Origin: an uncultured Ruminococcus sp.
GTDB lineage: Bacteria > Bacillota > Clostridia > Oscillospirales > Ruminococcaceae
DNA: 64,000 nucleotides
Direction of reading: 5' to 3'
Assembly: GCA_947629455.1 (NCBI GenBank)
Contig: CANRDT010000001.1
Span: 62,001-126,000 of the forward strand
Shown: in pieces, positions 38,673-48,297 of the stretch
How the letters are laid out: every line of letters starts with the position of its first letter
How positions within the stretch are numbered: the stretch's first letter is position 1
Notes under the pieces: model-generated
Seen by the model: only the letters and a program-made list of their open reading frames with translations
Databases searched by the model: none
Told to the model about the DNA's origin: nothing
Program-made: the position numbers and the translations under genes

Positions 38673-39671
38673 TCATTCTTCCTCGGATTTTTTTATAAGA
38701 TCCGGATCTGAAAGCGGATTCGACTGTGCAGCCTCTTTAAGATTCTCACTTGAAAGATGAGTGTATATTTCGGTAGTGGCTATGCTTTTGTGTCCCAGAA
38801 TATCTTTCAGCACAAGAGTATCCACACCGCCGTGCTGATACATAAGTGTAGCCGCCGTATGCCTCAGCTTGTGAGTGGTTATTCCAAGATTCGACAATCC
38901 GGCTCTGGCAAGATTTTCCTCAACGATCTGCTGTACGCGACGTTTGTTTATACGCGTCTTATTTGCCGAAAGAAAAATAGCGTTTTTATCCTTAGCCGAT
39001 TCACTCGGACGATGGTTGTCTATATAATCGTCAAGAGCCTCGATAGTCGATTCATTCAGATAAACGATACGTTCTTTATTGCCTTTGCCAAGCAGTCTTA
39101 ACGTGTGATTTTCACGGCTGTAATCATTAAGATCGAGTCCGACAAGCTCACTCAGACGCATACCGCAGTTGAGAAACAGCAGAATTATACAATAATCGCG
39201 TTCCTTATATTTTGAGTCAATGCTTTGCAGAAGTTTAAGGCTGTCTTGCAGCGAAAGGAATTTAGGCAGTTTATTCTTTACATGCGGCAGCTCCAGATCG
39301 GCTATCGGATTTGAATCTATAAGCTTAGCTTTCTGATAAAGAAATATGTAGAATTGTTTTAGCGCGGAAGTTTTCCTTGCCCGCGTCGCCGTTTCATTTT
39401 TGCGTGTATCTTTAAGATAGCGAAGATAGACATATGCGTCATTGAGAGTGAACGACTCGACATATTCTATCGGAACGTCAGCGATCGTGATCTCATTCCA
39501 TTCGGTATCAGCCGGCACATCGCGGTGTTTGATCTTCAGGTATCTCAGAAACGTTCTTAGGTCGATGTAGTATGCCTCTTCGGTACGGTCTGCGCGGTCG
39601 CGGACTATTTTTATATTAGTCAGAAAATCCGTCAGATAATAGGGGCAATCGTCAATGTATTTTTGTTTCAT
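38673..39671 (-). CDS. Tyrosine recombinase, Xer type
   Basis: Catalytic set: NCGMRLSEL (R), LGKGNKER (K), THKLRH (HxxR), LGHKSIATTEIYTH (H and Y). Confidence 0.92.
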   Translation of the reverse strand: MKQKYIDDCPYYLTDFLTNIKIVRDRADRTEEAYYIDLRTFLRYLKIKHRDVPADTEWNEITIADVPIEYVESFTLNDAYVYLRYLKDTRKNETATRARKTSALKQFYIFLYQKAKLIDSNPIADLELPHVKNKLPKFLSLQDSLKLLQSIDSKYKERDYCIILLFLNCGMRLSELVGLDLNDYSRENHTLRLLGKGNKERIVYLNESTIEALDDYIDNHRPSESAKDKNAIFLSANKTRINKRRVQQIVEENLARAGLSNLGITTHKLRHTAATLMYQHGGVDTLVLKDILGHKSIATTEIYTHLSSENLKEAAQSNPLSDPDLIKKSEEE

Positions 39672-39715
39672 AATATTCCGCCTTTCTTGCTTTCTTGCTT
39701 ATTTCACTTCCCTGA

Positions 39716-39743
39716 GTTTCACTAAATTTTTATTTAGTGAAAC
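39716..39743. promoter_or_regulatory. Perfect palindrome in the recombinase leader (dif-like 11-6-11 site or operator)
   Basis: GTTTCACTAAAT-TTTT-ATTTAGTGAAAC; extra half-site TTTCACT at 39702-39708. Confidence 0.6.
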
Positions 39744-39757
39744 TTCCTGTCAATTTC

Positions 39758-39786
39758 AGTATATCACTTCTCTGGCGGGTTGTCAA
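39758..39786 (-). promoter_or_regulatory. Sigma-A type promoter of the recombinase
   Basis: Minus strand TTGACA, 17-nt spacer, TATACT. Confidence 0.75.
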
Positions 39787-39822
39787 GTATCCAAAGCAAC
39801 TTTTCTATATAAATATAAAAAA

Positions 39823-40461
39823 CTATGTAATATTCTCCCCCACCTTCTGAAGATACATATCAGGTATCTTGCCGACTATGATCGTTTCCGCTATCATCAG
39901 TTCGTCACTGACAACTATTTTTTCGGTATCGGTCGGCATAATGACCGAGATCTCCACCGTGACTATAATGCTCAGCTTATGTATCGTCTGATTTATCCCT
40001 GCCGACATAAACTGACTGTTTATTTCCGTATCGACCGAACCGACCTGATAAACGCCGAGTTCTATGTCAGCGCCCCTACCGCTTAACAGCGTGATACCCG
40101 ATAAAGTTCCGAGCGGCACGGAAAATTCTGTGTTTTCTATATCGGATAAAGATCTGTTTACCTCCTCTTTCACTCTGTTCTGCAAAATATTTACAACTGC
40201 TGTATTCGTTTCTGCCGAACATATATTTCCGTTTGCGTCACGATAGATATTCACATAATCATTCCGATCGGTATCAATTTCCTTTTTTACTGCGGCTGTA
40301 ATTATTTCAGTCGCTGTCTCTCTGCCTTTGTATTGACAGATCTCGGAAATATGCTGCGATAACTGCTGCTGGATTATAATAAGCAATACCGCAAGGATAA
40401 TTACTATTATCAACAGGATATATGAAAATTTGCAGGCTTTTGACGCTCTGTACTTGCTCAT
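39823..40461 (-). CDS. yunB: Sporulation protein YunB
   Basis: FSVPLGTLSGITLLSGRGADIELGVYQVGSVDTEINSQFMSAGINQTIHKL; start 40461 after AAGGGG SD (ORF track 40494). Confidence 0.9.
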   Translation of the reverse strand: MSKYRASKACKFSYILLIIVIILAVLLIIIQQQLSQHISEICQYKGRETATEIITAAVKKEIDTDRNDYVNIYRDANGNICSAETNTAVVNILQNRVKEEVNRSLSDIENTEFSVPLGTLSGITLLSGRGADIELGVYQVGSVDTEINSQFMSAGINQTIHKLSIIVTVEISVIMPTDTEKIVVSDELMIAETIIVGKIPDMYLQKVGENIT

Positions 40462-40521
40462 ATCTATCACCCCTTTTGATTTTATAATACTCAAAAAGGG
40501 CTTATTTTGTTAATATAATAT

Positions 40522-40558
40522 AAAAAAGGCATAGCAAATTTAAACTCGCTATGCCTTT
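40522..40558 (-). terminator. Terminator after transketolase operon
   Basis: AAAGGCATAGC ... GCTATGCCTTT perfect 11-bp stem, T run on minus strand. Confidence 0.85.
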
Positions 40559-40595
40559 AAATTGTATTATTGTATTATTTTATTATTCTGCTTTA

Positions 40596-41543
40596 TTACT
40601 TAGCTGCAACGGCGGCTTTAACAGTGCCGATAATATTTTCGGCAGACAAACCAAATTCCTTTAGGAGCTGGACTGCCGGACCGGAATGACCGAATACGTC
40701 GTTTACACCGATCCTTATGACCTTTGTAGGCTGTTTTTCACAAAGGACTTCACTTACCGCCGAACCAAGTCCGCCGATAATGCTATGCTCTTCGACCGTT
40801 ACCACAAGTCCGGTCTTTGCGGCGCTCTTTACGATAAGCTCGGAATCTATCGGCTTGATAGTGTGAATATTGATAACGTCAGCCTCAATTCCCTGCTCTG
40901 CCAACGCTTTTCCCGCCTCGATAGCCTCAGCGACCATAAGCCCTGTCGCTATGATAGTAACGTCCTTTCCGCTGCGCAGCTGAATACCCTTGCCAAGCTC
41001 AAACTTGTATGTCGACTTGTCATTGAAAACAGGCACTGCAAGACGTCCGAATCTCATATAAACAGGTCCGTTATGCAAAATTGCAGCCTCGACCGCGGCT
41101 TTGGTCTCAACATCGTCGGCAGGATTGATAATAGTCATACCGGGAATGGTGCGCATAAGAGCAATATCTTCGTTGCACTGATGAGTTGCGCCGTCCTCGC
41201 CTACTGAAATACCTGCATGAGTCGCACCGATCTTGACATTAAGATGAGGATAACCTATCGAATTTCTCACGATCTCAAAAGCGCGTCCCGATGCGAACAT
41301 AGCGAAAGTTGAGGCAAAAGGTATCTTGCCCGTCGTCGCCATACCTGCGGCAACGCCCATCATATTAGCTTCTGCAATACCGCAGTCAAAAAATCTGTCG
41401 GGAAATTTTTTCTTAAAGATACCGGTCTTTGTAGCCGCGGCAAGGTCGGCGTCCAGAACATAAAGATTTTCATATTTATCGCCCAATTCGGCAAGAGCCT
41501 CGCCGTAGCTCTCTCTTGTAGCCTTTTTTATTACGTCTGCCAT
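40596..41543 (-). CDS. Transketolase C-terminal subunit (split transketolase)
   Basis: DADLAAATKTGIFKKKFPDRFFDCGIAEANMMGVAAGMA, EDGATHQCNEDIALMRTIPGM. Confidence 0.95.
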   Translation of the reverse strand: MADVIKKATRESYGEALAELGDKYENLYVLDADLAAATKTGIFKKKFPDRFFDCGIAEANMMGVAAGMATTGKIPFASTFAMFASGRAFEIVRNSIGYPHLNVKIGATHAGISVGEDGATHQCNEDIALMRTIPGMTIINPADDVETKAAVEAAILHNGPVYMRFGRLAVPVFNDKSTYKFELGKGIQLRSGKDVTIIATGLMVAEAIEAGKALAEQGIEADVINIHTIKPIDSELIVKSAAKTGLVVTVEEHSIIGGLGSAVSEVLCEKQPTKVIRIGVNDVFGHSGPAVQLLKEFGLSAENIIGTVKAAVAAK

Positions 41544-41546
41544 TGA

Positions 41547-42386
41547 TCAGCCCTCCAGTTCCTTTAATCTTGCGTTAAGTTCGGCAACAGCCTGTTCGTA
41601 CTGCTCTGCATTAGGAGCTGCGCCGTGCCACGATACGTTGTCCTCCATAAAAGAAACGCCTTTGCCCTTGATACTCTTCTGGATTATCACAACAGGCTGA
41701 CTGGAAATGCACTCCGCCTCATTGAAAGCTTTTTCAAGGTTATCAAAATCATGCGCCTCGATCTCGATAGCGTGCCAGCCGAACGCCTCAAATTTTTCCT
41801 TTATCGGATAAGGCGACATAACGTCCTTGACTCTGCCGTCAATCTGCAAACCGTTATTGTCAACGATCGCTACCAAATTATCAAGCTGATAATGAGCCGC
41901 AAACATTGCAGCCTCCCATACCTGACCTTCCTGTATCTCGCCGTCGCCGAGTATCGTATAGACTTTATAGGTATCGGACGAGATCTTAGCAGACAAAGCC
42001 ATTCCGCAGGCGGCGGATATTCCCTGTCCGAGCGAGCCTGAGGACATATCTACACCGGGGATACTTATACAGGGGTGTCCCTGAAGCAGAGCGCCGATAT
42101 GCCTGAGATTTTTAAGCTCGGACTTATCGAAAAAGCCTTTTTCCGCAAGCACCGAATAGAGCGCGGGAGCGGTGTGTCCCTTTGACAGCACCAATCTGTC
42201 TCTCTGAGGTTCGTCGGGAGAATTCGGATAAACATTCATTCTGCAAAAATAAAGATAAGTCAGCAGATCGGCTATAGAAAGCGAACCGCCCGGGTGACCG
42301 GATTTAGCGTTGAAAACGCCCTCAAGGATACCCAGACGTACCTTGCAGGCTGTGATCTCAAGCTGTTTCTTGATTGTTGCGTCCAT
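41547..42386 (-). CDS. Transketolase N-terminal subunit (split transketolase)
   Basis: SGHPGGSLSIADLLTYLYF, RLVLSKGHTAPALYSVLAEKG, GDGEIQEGQVWEAAMFA. Confidence 0.95.
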   Translation of the reverse strand: MDATIKKQLEITACKVRLGILEGVFNAKSGHPGGSLSIADLLTYLYFCRMNVYPNSPDEPQRDRLVLSKGHTAPALYSVLAEKGFFDKSELKNLRHIGALLQGHPCISIPGVDMSSGSLGQGISAACGMALSAKISSDTYKVYTILGDGEIQEGQVWEAAMFAAHYQLDNLVAIVDNNGLQIDGRVKDVMSPYPIKEKFEAFGWHAIEIEAHDFDNLEKAFNEAECISSQPVVIIQKSIKGKGVSFMEDNVSWHGAAPNAEQYEQAVAELNARLKELEG

Positions 42387-42409
42387 ATAAAAACCTCCAA
42401 AAAATTATT

Positions 42410-43222
42410 TTATAGCTGAGAATATATGTGATCTATCACCGCCGCGACTGCGTCCTCCTCGCAGGAAACGTCAAGGACGATATCGGCGGCAGCCTTGGCA
42501 TCGTCGGTGGCGTTTGACGGGCAAATACCGACGTCCGCATATCTCAGCATTTCAATATCGTTGTTATAGTCCCCTACCGCTACAAAAGTGTAGTCCTCCA
42601 TCGAGCAGGCTTTGCGCATTATTGCAAGCGCAGAGCCTTTTGATATGTTACGCGGGAGCATTTCATAATACCGCGGCGAGGAGACCACAAAGTCAATATC
42701 GGTATAATTTCTGCTTTCGACATATTTTATAAGCTCGCCTATATATTCAGGCTCGCGTGCGAAAAGCACCTTGTAAAGATGATCGGGGATCGTATCAGGC
42801 GTACACATAATAGGCGTTACCTTGCATATTTCACAATGCTGTCTTTCCATTTCGGTCATATTCGGAACGTACACGCCGTCAAGTATCAGAACTTCACAAC
42901 CCACTTCGGGATTATCGCGCAATATCTCTTTTGTAATGTCTTTTGCCTTGTCGGGCAGATACACGTCATATATCTGTTTTTTGTTATTTATATCATATAC
43001 CATACCGCCGTTGCACATTATCGCAGGACAGTTTACCACAACCGATTCAAAATACTGCTGCGACGCCTGCAAAGAACGTCCCGTGGCTATTGAAAATTTG
43101 CCGCCGTCTTTTATAAATCTGTCAACGGCAGCCAGATTCTTCTCGCTCGGTATCTTGCTCTCGGGGAGAAATGTTCCGTCCATATCGGTTATGAGCAGGA
43201 CTTTTTGTATATCTTCAAACAT
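42410..43222 (-). CDS. HAD-family hydrolase, Cof-like
   Basis: LLITDMDGTFLPE, KGSALAIM, FVAVGDYNNDIEMLRYAD. Confidence 0.93.
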   Translation of the reverse strand: MFEDIQKVLLITDMDGTFLPESKIPSEKNLAAVDRFIKDGGKFSIATGRSLQASQQYFESVVVNCPAIMCNGGMVYDINNKKQIYDVYLPDKAKDITKEILRDNPEVGCEVLILDGVYVPNMTEMERQHCEICKVTPIMCTPDTIPDHLYKVLFAREPEYIGELIKYVESRNYTDIDFVVSSPRYYEMLPRNISKGSALAIMRKACSMEDYTFVAVGDYNNDIEMLRYADVGICPSNATDDAKAAADIVLDVSCEEDAVAAVIDHIYSQL

Positions 43223-43233
43223 AAAAACAACCT

Positions 43234-44139
43234 CTATGATCTGAGTCTGTTGAGAATATCCACAAAATATTGCGGCAGTTCGCTGTCAAATTCCATATAT
43301 TCCCCATTAGGGTGAATAAAACCTATCTTCTTGGCGTGCAGGCACTGCCCTTCCAGTCCCTTAAACGCCTTGCCGTAAACGTCGTCGCCCAGAACGGGGT
43401 GACCGATATGTGCGCAGTGTACTCTGATCTGGTGCGTTCTTCCCGTTTCAAGGTTAAATTTCACGAGCGTATACTGTCCGAGTTCTTCAAGCACCTGATA
43501 ATGGGTGACCGCGTTTTTGGAGTTAAGCTCGGTCACGCACATCTTCTTGCGGTCGTACTTGCTCCTGCCGATCGGCGCGTCTACCGTACCTGTCAATTGC
43601 TTGAAACGTCCGCAACAAATTGCCTGATATTCGCGTGTAAAGCTATGTGCCTTTATCTGCTCTGCTAAAAAATTGTGAGCCGAATCGGTCTTTGCAACTA
43701 TCAGCAGACCGCTTGTATTCTTGTCGATACGGTGGACTATTCCCGGGCGGATAACTCCGTTAATGCTTGAAAGCCGACCGTCACAGTGATAAAGCAGCGC
43801 ATTGACAAGTGTTCCGTCGCTGTTTCCTGCCGCAGGGTGAACCACCATACCCTTTGGCTTATTTACCACAAGCAGCTGATCGTCCTCATAAACTATCGTT
43901 ATCGGGATATTCTGCGGCAAAACGTTAAGCGGCTCGGGTTCGGGAAGTGTTATCTCTGCCTTTTCCCCGCCGCGCAGCCTGTAATTTTTAGCCGCAGGCT
44001 TGCCGTCTATCGTGACCGCGCCTTCATCAATAAGCTTTTGCAGCATATTTCTGGACATTTCCGGCATAAGCGAACATATCCATTTGTCAAGCCGTTCGCC
44101 TTTGCAGGACTCCTCCGCGCAAATTTCAACCTTCTCCAT
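43234..44139 (-). CDS. RluA/RluD family 23S rRNA pseudouridine synthase
   Basis: S4 domain; PGIVHRIDKNTSGLLIVAKT catalytic motif. Confidence 0.95.
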   Translation of the reverse strand: MEKVEICAEESCKGERLDKWICSLMPEMSRNMLQKLIDEGAVTIDGKPAAKNYRLRGGEKAEITLPEPEPLNVLPQNIPITIVYEDDQLLVVNKPKGMVVHPAAGNSDGTLVNALLYHCDGRLSSINGVIRPGIVHRIDKNTSGLLIVAKTDSAHNFLAEQIKAHSFTREYQAICCGRFKQLTGTVDAPIGRSKYDRKKMCVTELNSKNAVTHYQVLEELGQYTLVKFNLETGRTHQIRVHCAHIGHPVLGDDVYGKAFKGLEGQCLHAKKIGFIHPNGEYMEFDSELPQYFVDILNRLRS

Positions 44140-44656
44140 TTTGTTCCTCTTTATCCGTCTGCGTATCTTGTGCTGCGGTATCCGCTTTCTTTTTTGAAAC
44201 GCTGTCCGAGAATATCACCCAGATACAGAAGATCACAGCGCCGATAACGACGCATATATCCGCCAGATTGAATACAGGAAAATCTATCGGCTCGAAGAGG
44301 ATATAATCCACGACCTTTCCGCTGCGTACACGGTCAATAAGATTGCCAAGCCCTCCCGAAACAATGAGTGAAAGAGAGATAAGCTGCAATTTGCTGTCCT
44401 TGCGCTTTAAGAAAATATATATCAGTGCGCCGATTATGACCACCGTAGGCAGACCGATGAGAAACCACGTCTTTCCCGACATCATACTCCACGCTGCGCC
44501 GTCGTTGGTGATATAAGTAAGACTGAAAATATCCCTGCCGCCAATGCGGATAACTTTAACTATTTCTGCAAACGGTATCTTTTTCACCACCAGAAATTTC
44601 AAAAGCTGATCCGCCGCAGTCAGCAGAACAATAATAATCAATGAAACAACAAACAT
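44126..44656 (-). CDS. lspA: Lipoprotein signal peptidase
   Basis: YITNDGAAWSMM, SGGLGNLIDRVRSGKVVDYI, FPVFNLADICVVIG. Confidence 0.95.
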   Translation of the reverse strand: MFVVSLIIIVLLTAADQLLKFLVVKKIPFAEIVKVIRIGGRDIFSLTYITNDGAAWSMMSGKTWFLIGLPTVVIIGALIYIFLKRKDSKLQLISLSLIVSGGLGNLIDRVRSGKVVDYILFEPIDFPVFNLADICVVIGAVIFCIWVIFSDSVSKKKADTAAQDTQTDKEEQNGEG

Positions 44657-44684
44657 ACTGCTCCTTGGTCAGAACGCCGACTAA

Positions 44685-44723
44685 TGCCGATGATCGGCAG
44701 GAAGCTCTCCTCAGAGAGCCTCC
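44685..44723. other. Two tandem hairpins between ileS and lspA
   Basis: TGCCGAT-G-ATCGGCA (44685-44699) and GGAAGCTCTC-CTCA-GAGAGCCTCC (44700-44723). Confidence 0.5.
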
Positions 44724-44735
44724 GTCAGCCATATA

Positions 44736-47528
44736 TCATTCAATAGTATTACAGCACCTGCTGCAAAGGGTTGGATGCTGCTCATTTTTGCCGACAGAAT
44801 CGGAATATGTCCAGCATCTCTCGCATTTTTCACCGACCGCTTTGGTCACGGTGAAAGAAACGCCCTCCAGATCGCCCTTAAATTCGCCGTTTTCACTGCC
44901 TTTGAGTACTTCTACTCTCGAAACGATAAGCAGTGAGGGCAGCTGCTGCGCGATCGCCGCGATCTCGTCGAACTTGTCGTCCGCATAGATATGCATATCC
45001 GATTCGAGCGACGCGCCTATGACCTTTTCAGTCCTCTTCAATTCAAGAGCCTTCTTTGCGTCCTCTCGGATAGCCGATATAAGCTCCCACTTCTTCGTAA
45101 ACGTTTCATCGGCGGTAAGACCGCTCTTCTGCGGCATATCGCTAAGGAAAATGCTCTCCGCGTTGTCGGAATCCGCATGAGGGAGATAACTCCAGATCTC
45201 GTCGGCAGTAAATGAAAGAATCGGCGCGACAAGTCTTGCAATAGCGGACAGCACTCTGTAGATAACAGTCTGAGCGGCGCGGCGTTCAACGGAATCCGCT
45301 TTCTCGCAGTAAAGTCTGTCTTTGAGAATATCCAGATAGAAATTAGACATATCTATAACGCAGAAATTGTGTATCGCATGGAACACGATGTGGTAATCAA
45401 ACGCCTCATAAGCCGCATTTACACGGTCTATAAGATCGTCGAGCCTGAGCAGCGCCCACTTATCAATTTCAAGCAGCTGATCGTCTGATACTGCGTCCTT
45501 GTTTATATCAAAGCCGCCCTTGTTGGTAAGATTTCCCAAAATAAATCTTGCCGTATTGCGTATTTTCTTATATGCGTCAGAAAGCTGTGCAAGTATCTCT
45601 TTGGAGATCCTTATATCGGAATGATAATCGGAGGAGGCTACCCACAGTCTGAGTATATCCGCGCCGTATTTGTCATTTATCTCCTTAGGCTCGATACCGT
45701 TTCCGAGCGACTTGTGCATAACACGTCCCTGACCGTCTACCGTCCAGCCGTGAGTGCAGACATTTCTGTAAGGCGCGTGACCTGTGCAGACTACCGAGGT
45801 GAGCAGCGAGGACTGGAACCAACCTCTGTACTGATCCGCTCCTTCCAGATACAGATCGGCAGGCGAGGACAGACCTTCCCTTTCGTCCAGAACGGCAGTA
45901 TGAGTAACGCCGCTGTCGAACCAGACGTCCATAATATCAGTCTCTTTGGTAAATTCTCCGCAGCCGCATTCGCATTTAACGCTTTCGGGGATAAAGTCTG
46001 ACAGCTCGTGAGTATACCACGCGTCAGAGCCCTCTTTTCTGAAAAGTTCCGATATAGCGTCGATAGTTTCTTCTGTAACGACAGGCTTTCCGCAGTCCTT
46101 GCAGTAGATTATCGGAATAGGCACGCCCCACGTTCTCTGACGGGAGATACACCAGTCGGAACGGTCGCGCACCATACCTTTGATACGTTCTTCTCCCCAA
46201 GCAGGTATCCACTTGACTTCTTCGATAGCTTTTATAGCGTCCTCTTTAAAATCGTTTATTGAGCAGAACCACTGTTCCGTTGCTCTAAACAATATAGGCG
46301 ACTTACATCTCCAGCAGTGAGGATACTGGTGGACTATCTTTTCCGTAGCGAACATAGCGCCCGTATCCACAAGATACTGCGCGATCACCTTGTTAGCCTC
46401 ATCTGTGGAAAGACCTGCAAATCTTCCCGATTCCTCGGTAAGCACGCCCTTGCCGTCAACGCCGACAACTATGCCGATGTCGTCATAATTCTTGCACACC
46501 TCAAAGTCGTCAACGCCGTATCCCGGAGCAGTGTGAACGCAGCCGGTACCGCTCTCGAGAGTAACGTGAGAACCTATGATAATTGGCGAAGTGCGCTCCA
46601 TAAACGGGTGCCATGTAACGCAGCCTTCCAACTCGGCTCCTGTGAATTTACCGACGGTCTCATATTCGGTTATACCCGCTTTGCTCATAGTTTCAGGCAC
46701 AAGATATTCAGCCATTACATAATTTTCGCCGTTTGCTTTGACAATGGTATAATCATAATCGGGACCAAGGCAGATAGCCAGATTGCCCGGAAGAGTCCAA
46801 GTCGTGGTCGTCCAGATAACGAAATAGGTCTTTTCAAGGTCTATACCGAGAGCCGTGAACAGACCTTTATCGTCCGTCACCTTGAATTTTACATAGATAG
46901 AATAGCAGGGATCGTCCGAATACTCTATCTCGGCTTCCGCAAGCGCGGTCTGACATTCGGGACACCAATAAACAGGTTTAAGACCCTTGTAGATATAACC
47001 CTTCTTCGCCATTTCGCCGAATACCTTTACCTGTCTTGCCTCAAATTCCGGCTTGAGGGTAAGATAAGGATCGTCAAAATCGCCAAGAACGCCAAGACGC
47101 TTGAACTGCTCCTTCTGATTCTCGACATAGGTAAGAGCAAATTCGCGGCAGTGCTTTCTCAGCTCTATCGGAGTTATTGCGCCTTTATCAACGCCGATCG
47201 ACTTCAAAGCCCTTAGTTCGATCGGCAGACCGTGAGTATCCCAGCCGGGAACATAGGGCGAATAACAGCCGCTCATATTCTTATACTTGACGATAATATC
47301 TTTCAGTACTTTATTAAGCGCAGTGCCGAGATGTATATCGCCGTTTGCATACGGAGGTCCGTCATGGAGAATGTATGACGGCTTGCCGGCGTTCTTTTCG
47401 ATCATCTTGTAATAAAGGCGGCTATCGTCCCATTTTTTCAGCATATCGGGTTCTTTCTTAGGCAGATTGCCCCTCATGGGGAAATCTGTTTCAGGCAGAT
47501 TCAGTGTCTTGTTATAATCTTGTGCCAT
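44736..47528 (-). CDS. ileS: Isoleucyl-tRNA synthetase
   Basis: HDGPPYANGDIHLGTALNKVLKD, KMSKS-equivalent HKSLGNGIEPKE, C-terminal Zn Cys motif CERCWTY...CSRC. Confidence 0.97.
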   Translation of the reverse strand: MAQDYNKTLNLPETDFPMRGNLPKKEPDMLKKWDDSRLYYKMIEKNAGKPSYILHDGPPYANGDIHLGTALNKVLKDIIVKYKNMSGCYSPYVPGWDTHGLPIELRALKSIGVDKGAITPIELRKHCREFALTYVENQKEQFKRLGVLGDFDDPYLTLKPEFEARQVKVFGEMAKKGYIYKGLKPVYWCPECQTALAEAEIEYSDDPCYSIYVKFKVTDDKGLFTALGIDLEKTYFVIWTTTTWTLPGNLAICLGPDYDYTIVKANGENYVMAEYLVPETMSKAGITEYETVGKFTGAELEGCVTWHPFMERTSPIIIGSHVTLESGTGCVHTAPGYGVDDFEVCKNYDDIGIVVGVDGKGVLTEESGRFAGLSTDEANKVIAQYLVDTGAMFATEKIVHQYPHCWRCKSPILFRATEQWFCSINDFKEDAIKAIEEVKWIPAWGEERIKGMVRDRSDWCISRQRTWGVPIPIIYCKDCGKPVVTEETIDAISELFRKEGSDAWYTHELSDFIPESVKCECGCGEFTKETDIMDVWFDSGVTHTAVLDEREGLSSPADLYLEGADQYRGWFQSSLLTSVVCTGHAPYRNVCTHGWTVDGQGRVMHKSLGNGIEPKEINDKYGADILRLWVASSDYHSDIRISKEILAQLSDAYKKIRNTARFILGNLTNKGGFDINKDAVSDDQLLEIDKWALLRLDDLIDRVNAAYEAFDYHIVFHAIHNFCVIDMSNFYLDILKDRLYCEKADSVERRAAQTVIYRVLSAIARLVAPILSFTADEIWSYLPHADSDNAESIFLSDMPQKSGLTADETFTKKWELISAIREDAKKALELKRTEKVIGASLESDMHIYADDKFDEIAAIAQQLPSLLIVSRVEVLKGSENGEFKGDLEGVSFTVTKAVGEKCERCWTYSDSVGKNEQHPTLCSRCCNTIE

Positions 47529-47545
47529 TGGTATTCTCCTAACAA

Positions 47546-48286
47546 TTAATTATTTTTGCCAAATTTAAGGTCGTTGAGATTTTCTTTCGGAATAACGGGT
47601 TCAAAAGAGCCTGTGTTAAGCACTTTCTGGATATGTTCCTCCCTCGTTTCGGCAGCGGTCTGTTCTTCGGCAGTATCTTCCGCGGCAGATTCTTCAGACT
47701 GATCTTCCAAAACAGGAGCAGCCTCCTCTTCTTCTTCGATCTCAAATTCGGGAATATCCATTATAAGATGCAGCTGCTTGTTGTAAAGCTCCACAAGCTT
47801 TGCCTTGAACACGGTGACTTCCTTTTTAAGTTCCTCATATTTTGCGGATTCCTCGTCATAGGAATTTCTTATCGCGCTGATCTTCTGCTCGGTGACTTCC
47901 GTATTTTCCTTGATCAGCTGAGCGCATTTCTCTTTATGTTCGCGGATAATTCTCTCACATTCGGCAGCGCTCTGTTCCGAAAGCCGTACCTGCTCGGATT
48001 TTGCGGATTCGATCATATCTCTTGCCTGAGCCTTTGCCTCATTGACGGTCTTTGCCGCCTCTTTCTGAGCCATTATCATAGCGTTCTTGATCGCGTCCTC
48101 GTCGTCGCGGTACTCGTTTATTTTCTCGACCAGCTTGACGATCTTTTCTTCGCTTTCTTCATTAGCGGCAGTAAGCTCCTCAACAGCCTTAGCCACATCG
48201 TCAAGAAAAGCTCTTACCTCATCTGGATCGTAGCCGTTTCTCGCTGTGCCGAAAGTCTTACCCTTTATATTTGCCGATGTTATCAT
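47546..48286 (-). CDS. divIVA: DivIVA domain protein
   Basis: KTFGTARNGYDPDEVRAFLDDVAKAVEEL; coiled coil; ylm cluster context. Confidence 0.93.
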   Translation of the reverse strand: MITSANIKGKTFGTARNGYDPDEVRAFLDDVAKAVEELTAANEESEEKIVKLVEKINEYRDDEDAIKNAMIMAQKEAAKTVNEAKAQARDMIESAKSEQVRLSEQSAAECERIIREHKEKCAQLIKENTEVTEQKISAIRNSYDEESAKYEELKKEVTVFKAKLVELYNKQLHLIMDIPEFEIEEEEEAAPVLEDQSEESAAEDTAEEQTAAETREEHIQKVLNTGSFEPVIPKENLNDLKFGKNN

Positions 48287-48297
48287 AGCAATGCCTC

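Noticed and set aside
38673-39671. Phage or transposon integrase
   Set aside because: No attachment-site tRNA, no prophage or mobile genes nearby; architecture and location fit a Xer-type housekeeping recombinase better
39655-40086. 143-aa plus-strand ORF spanning the recombinase promoter region and yunB
   Set aside because: Overlaps a good minus-strand promoter and is antisense to YunB
46317-47216. 299-aa plus-strand ORF inside ileS
   Set aside because: Antisense shadow of ileS; no independent support
47529-47545. T-box riboswitch upstream of ileS
   Set aside because: Only 17 nt separate divIVA and ileS; no room for a T-box
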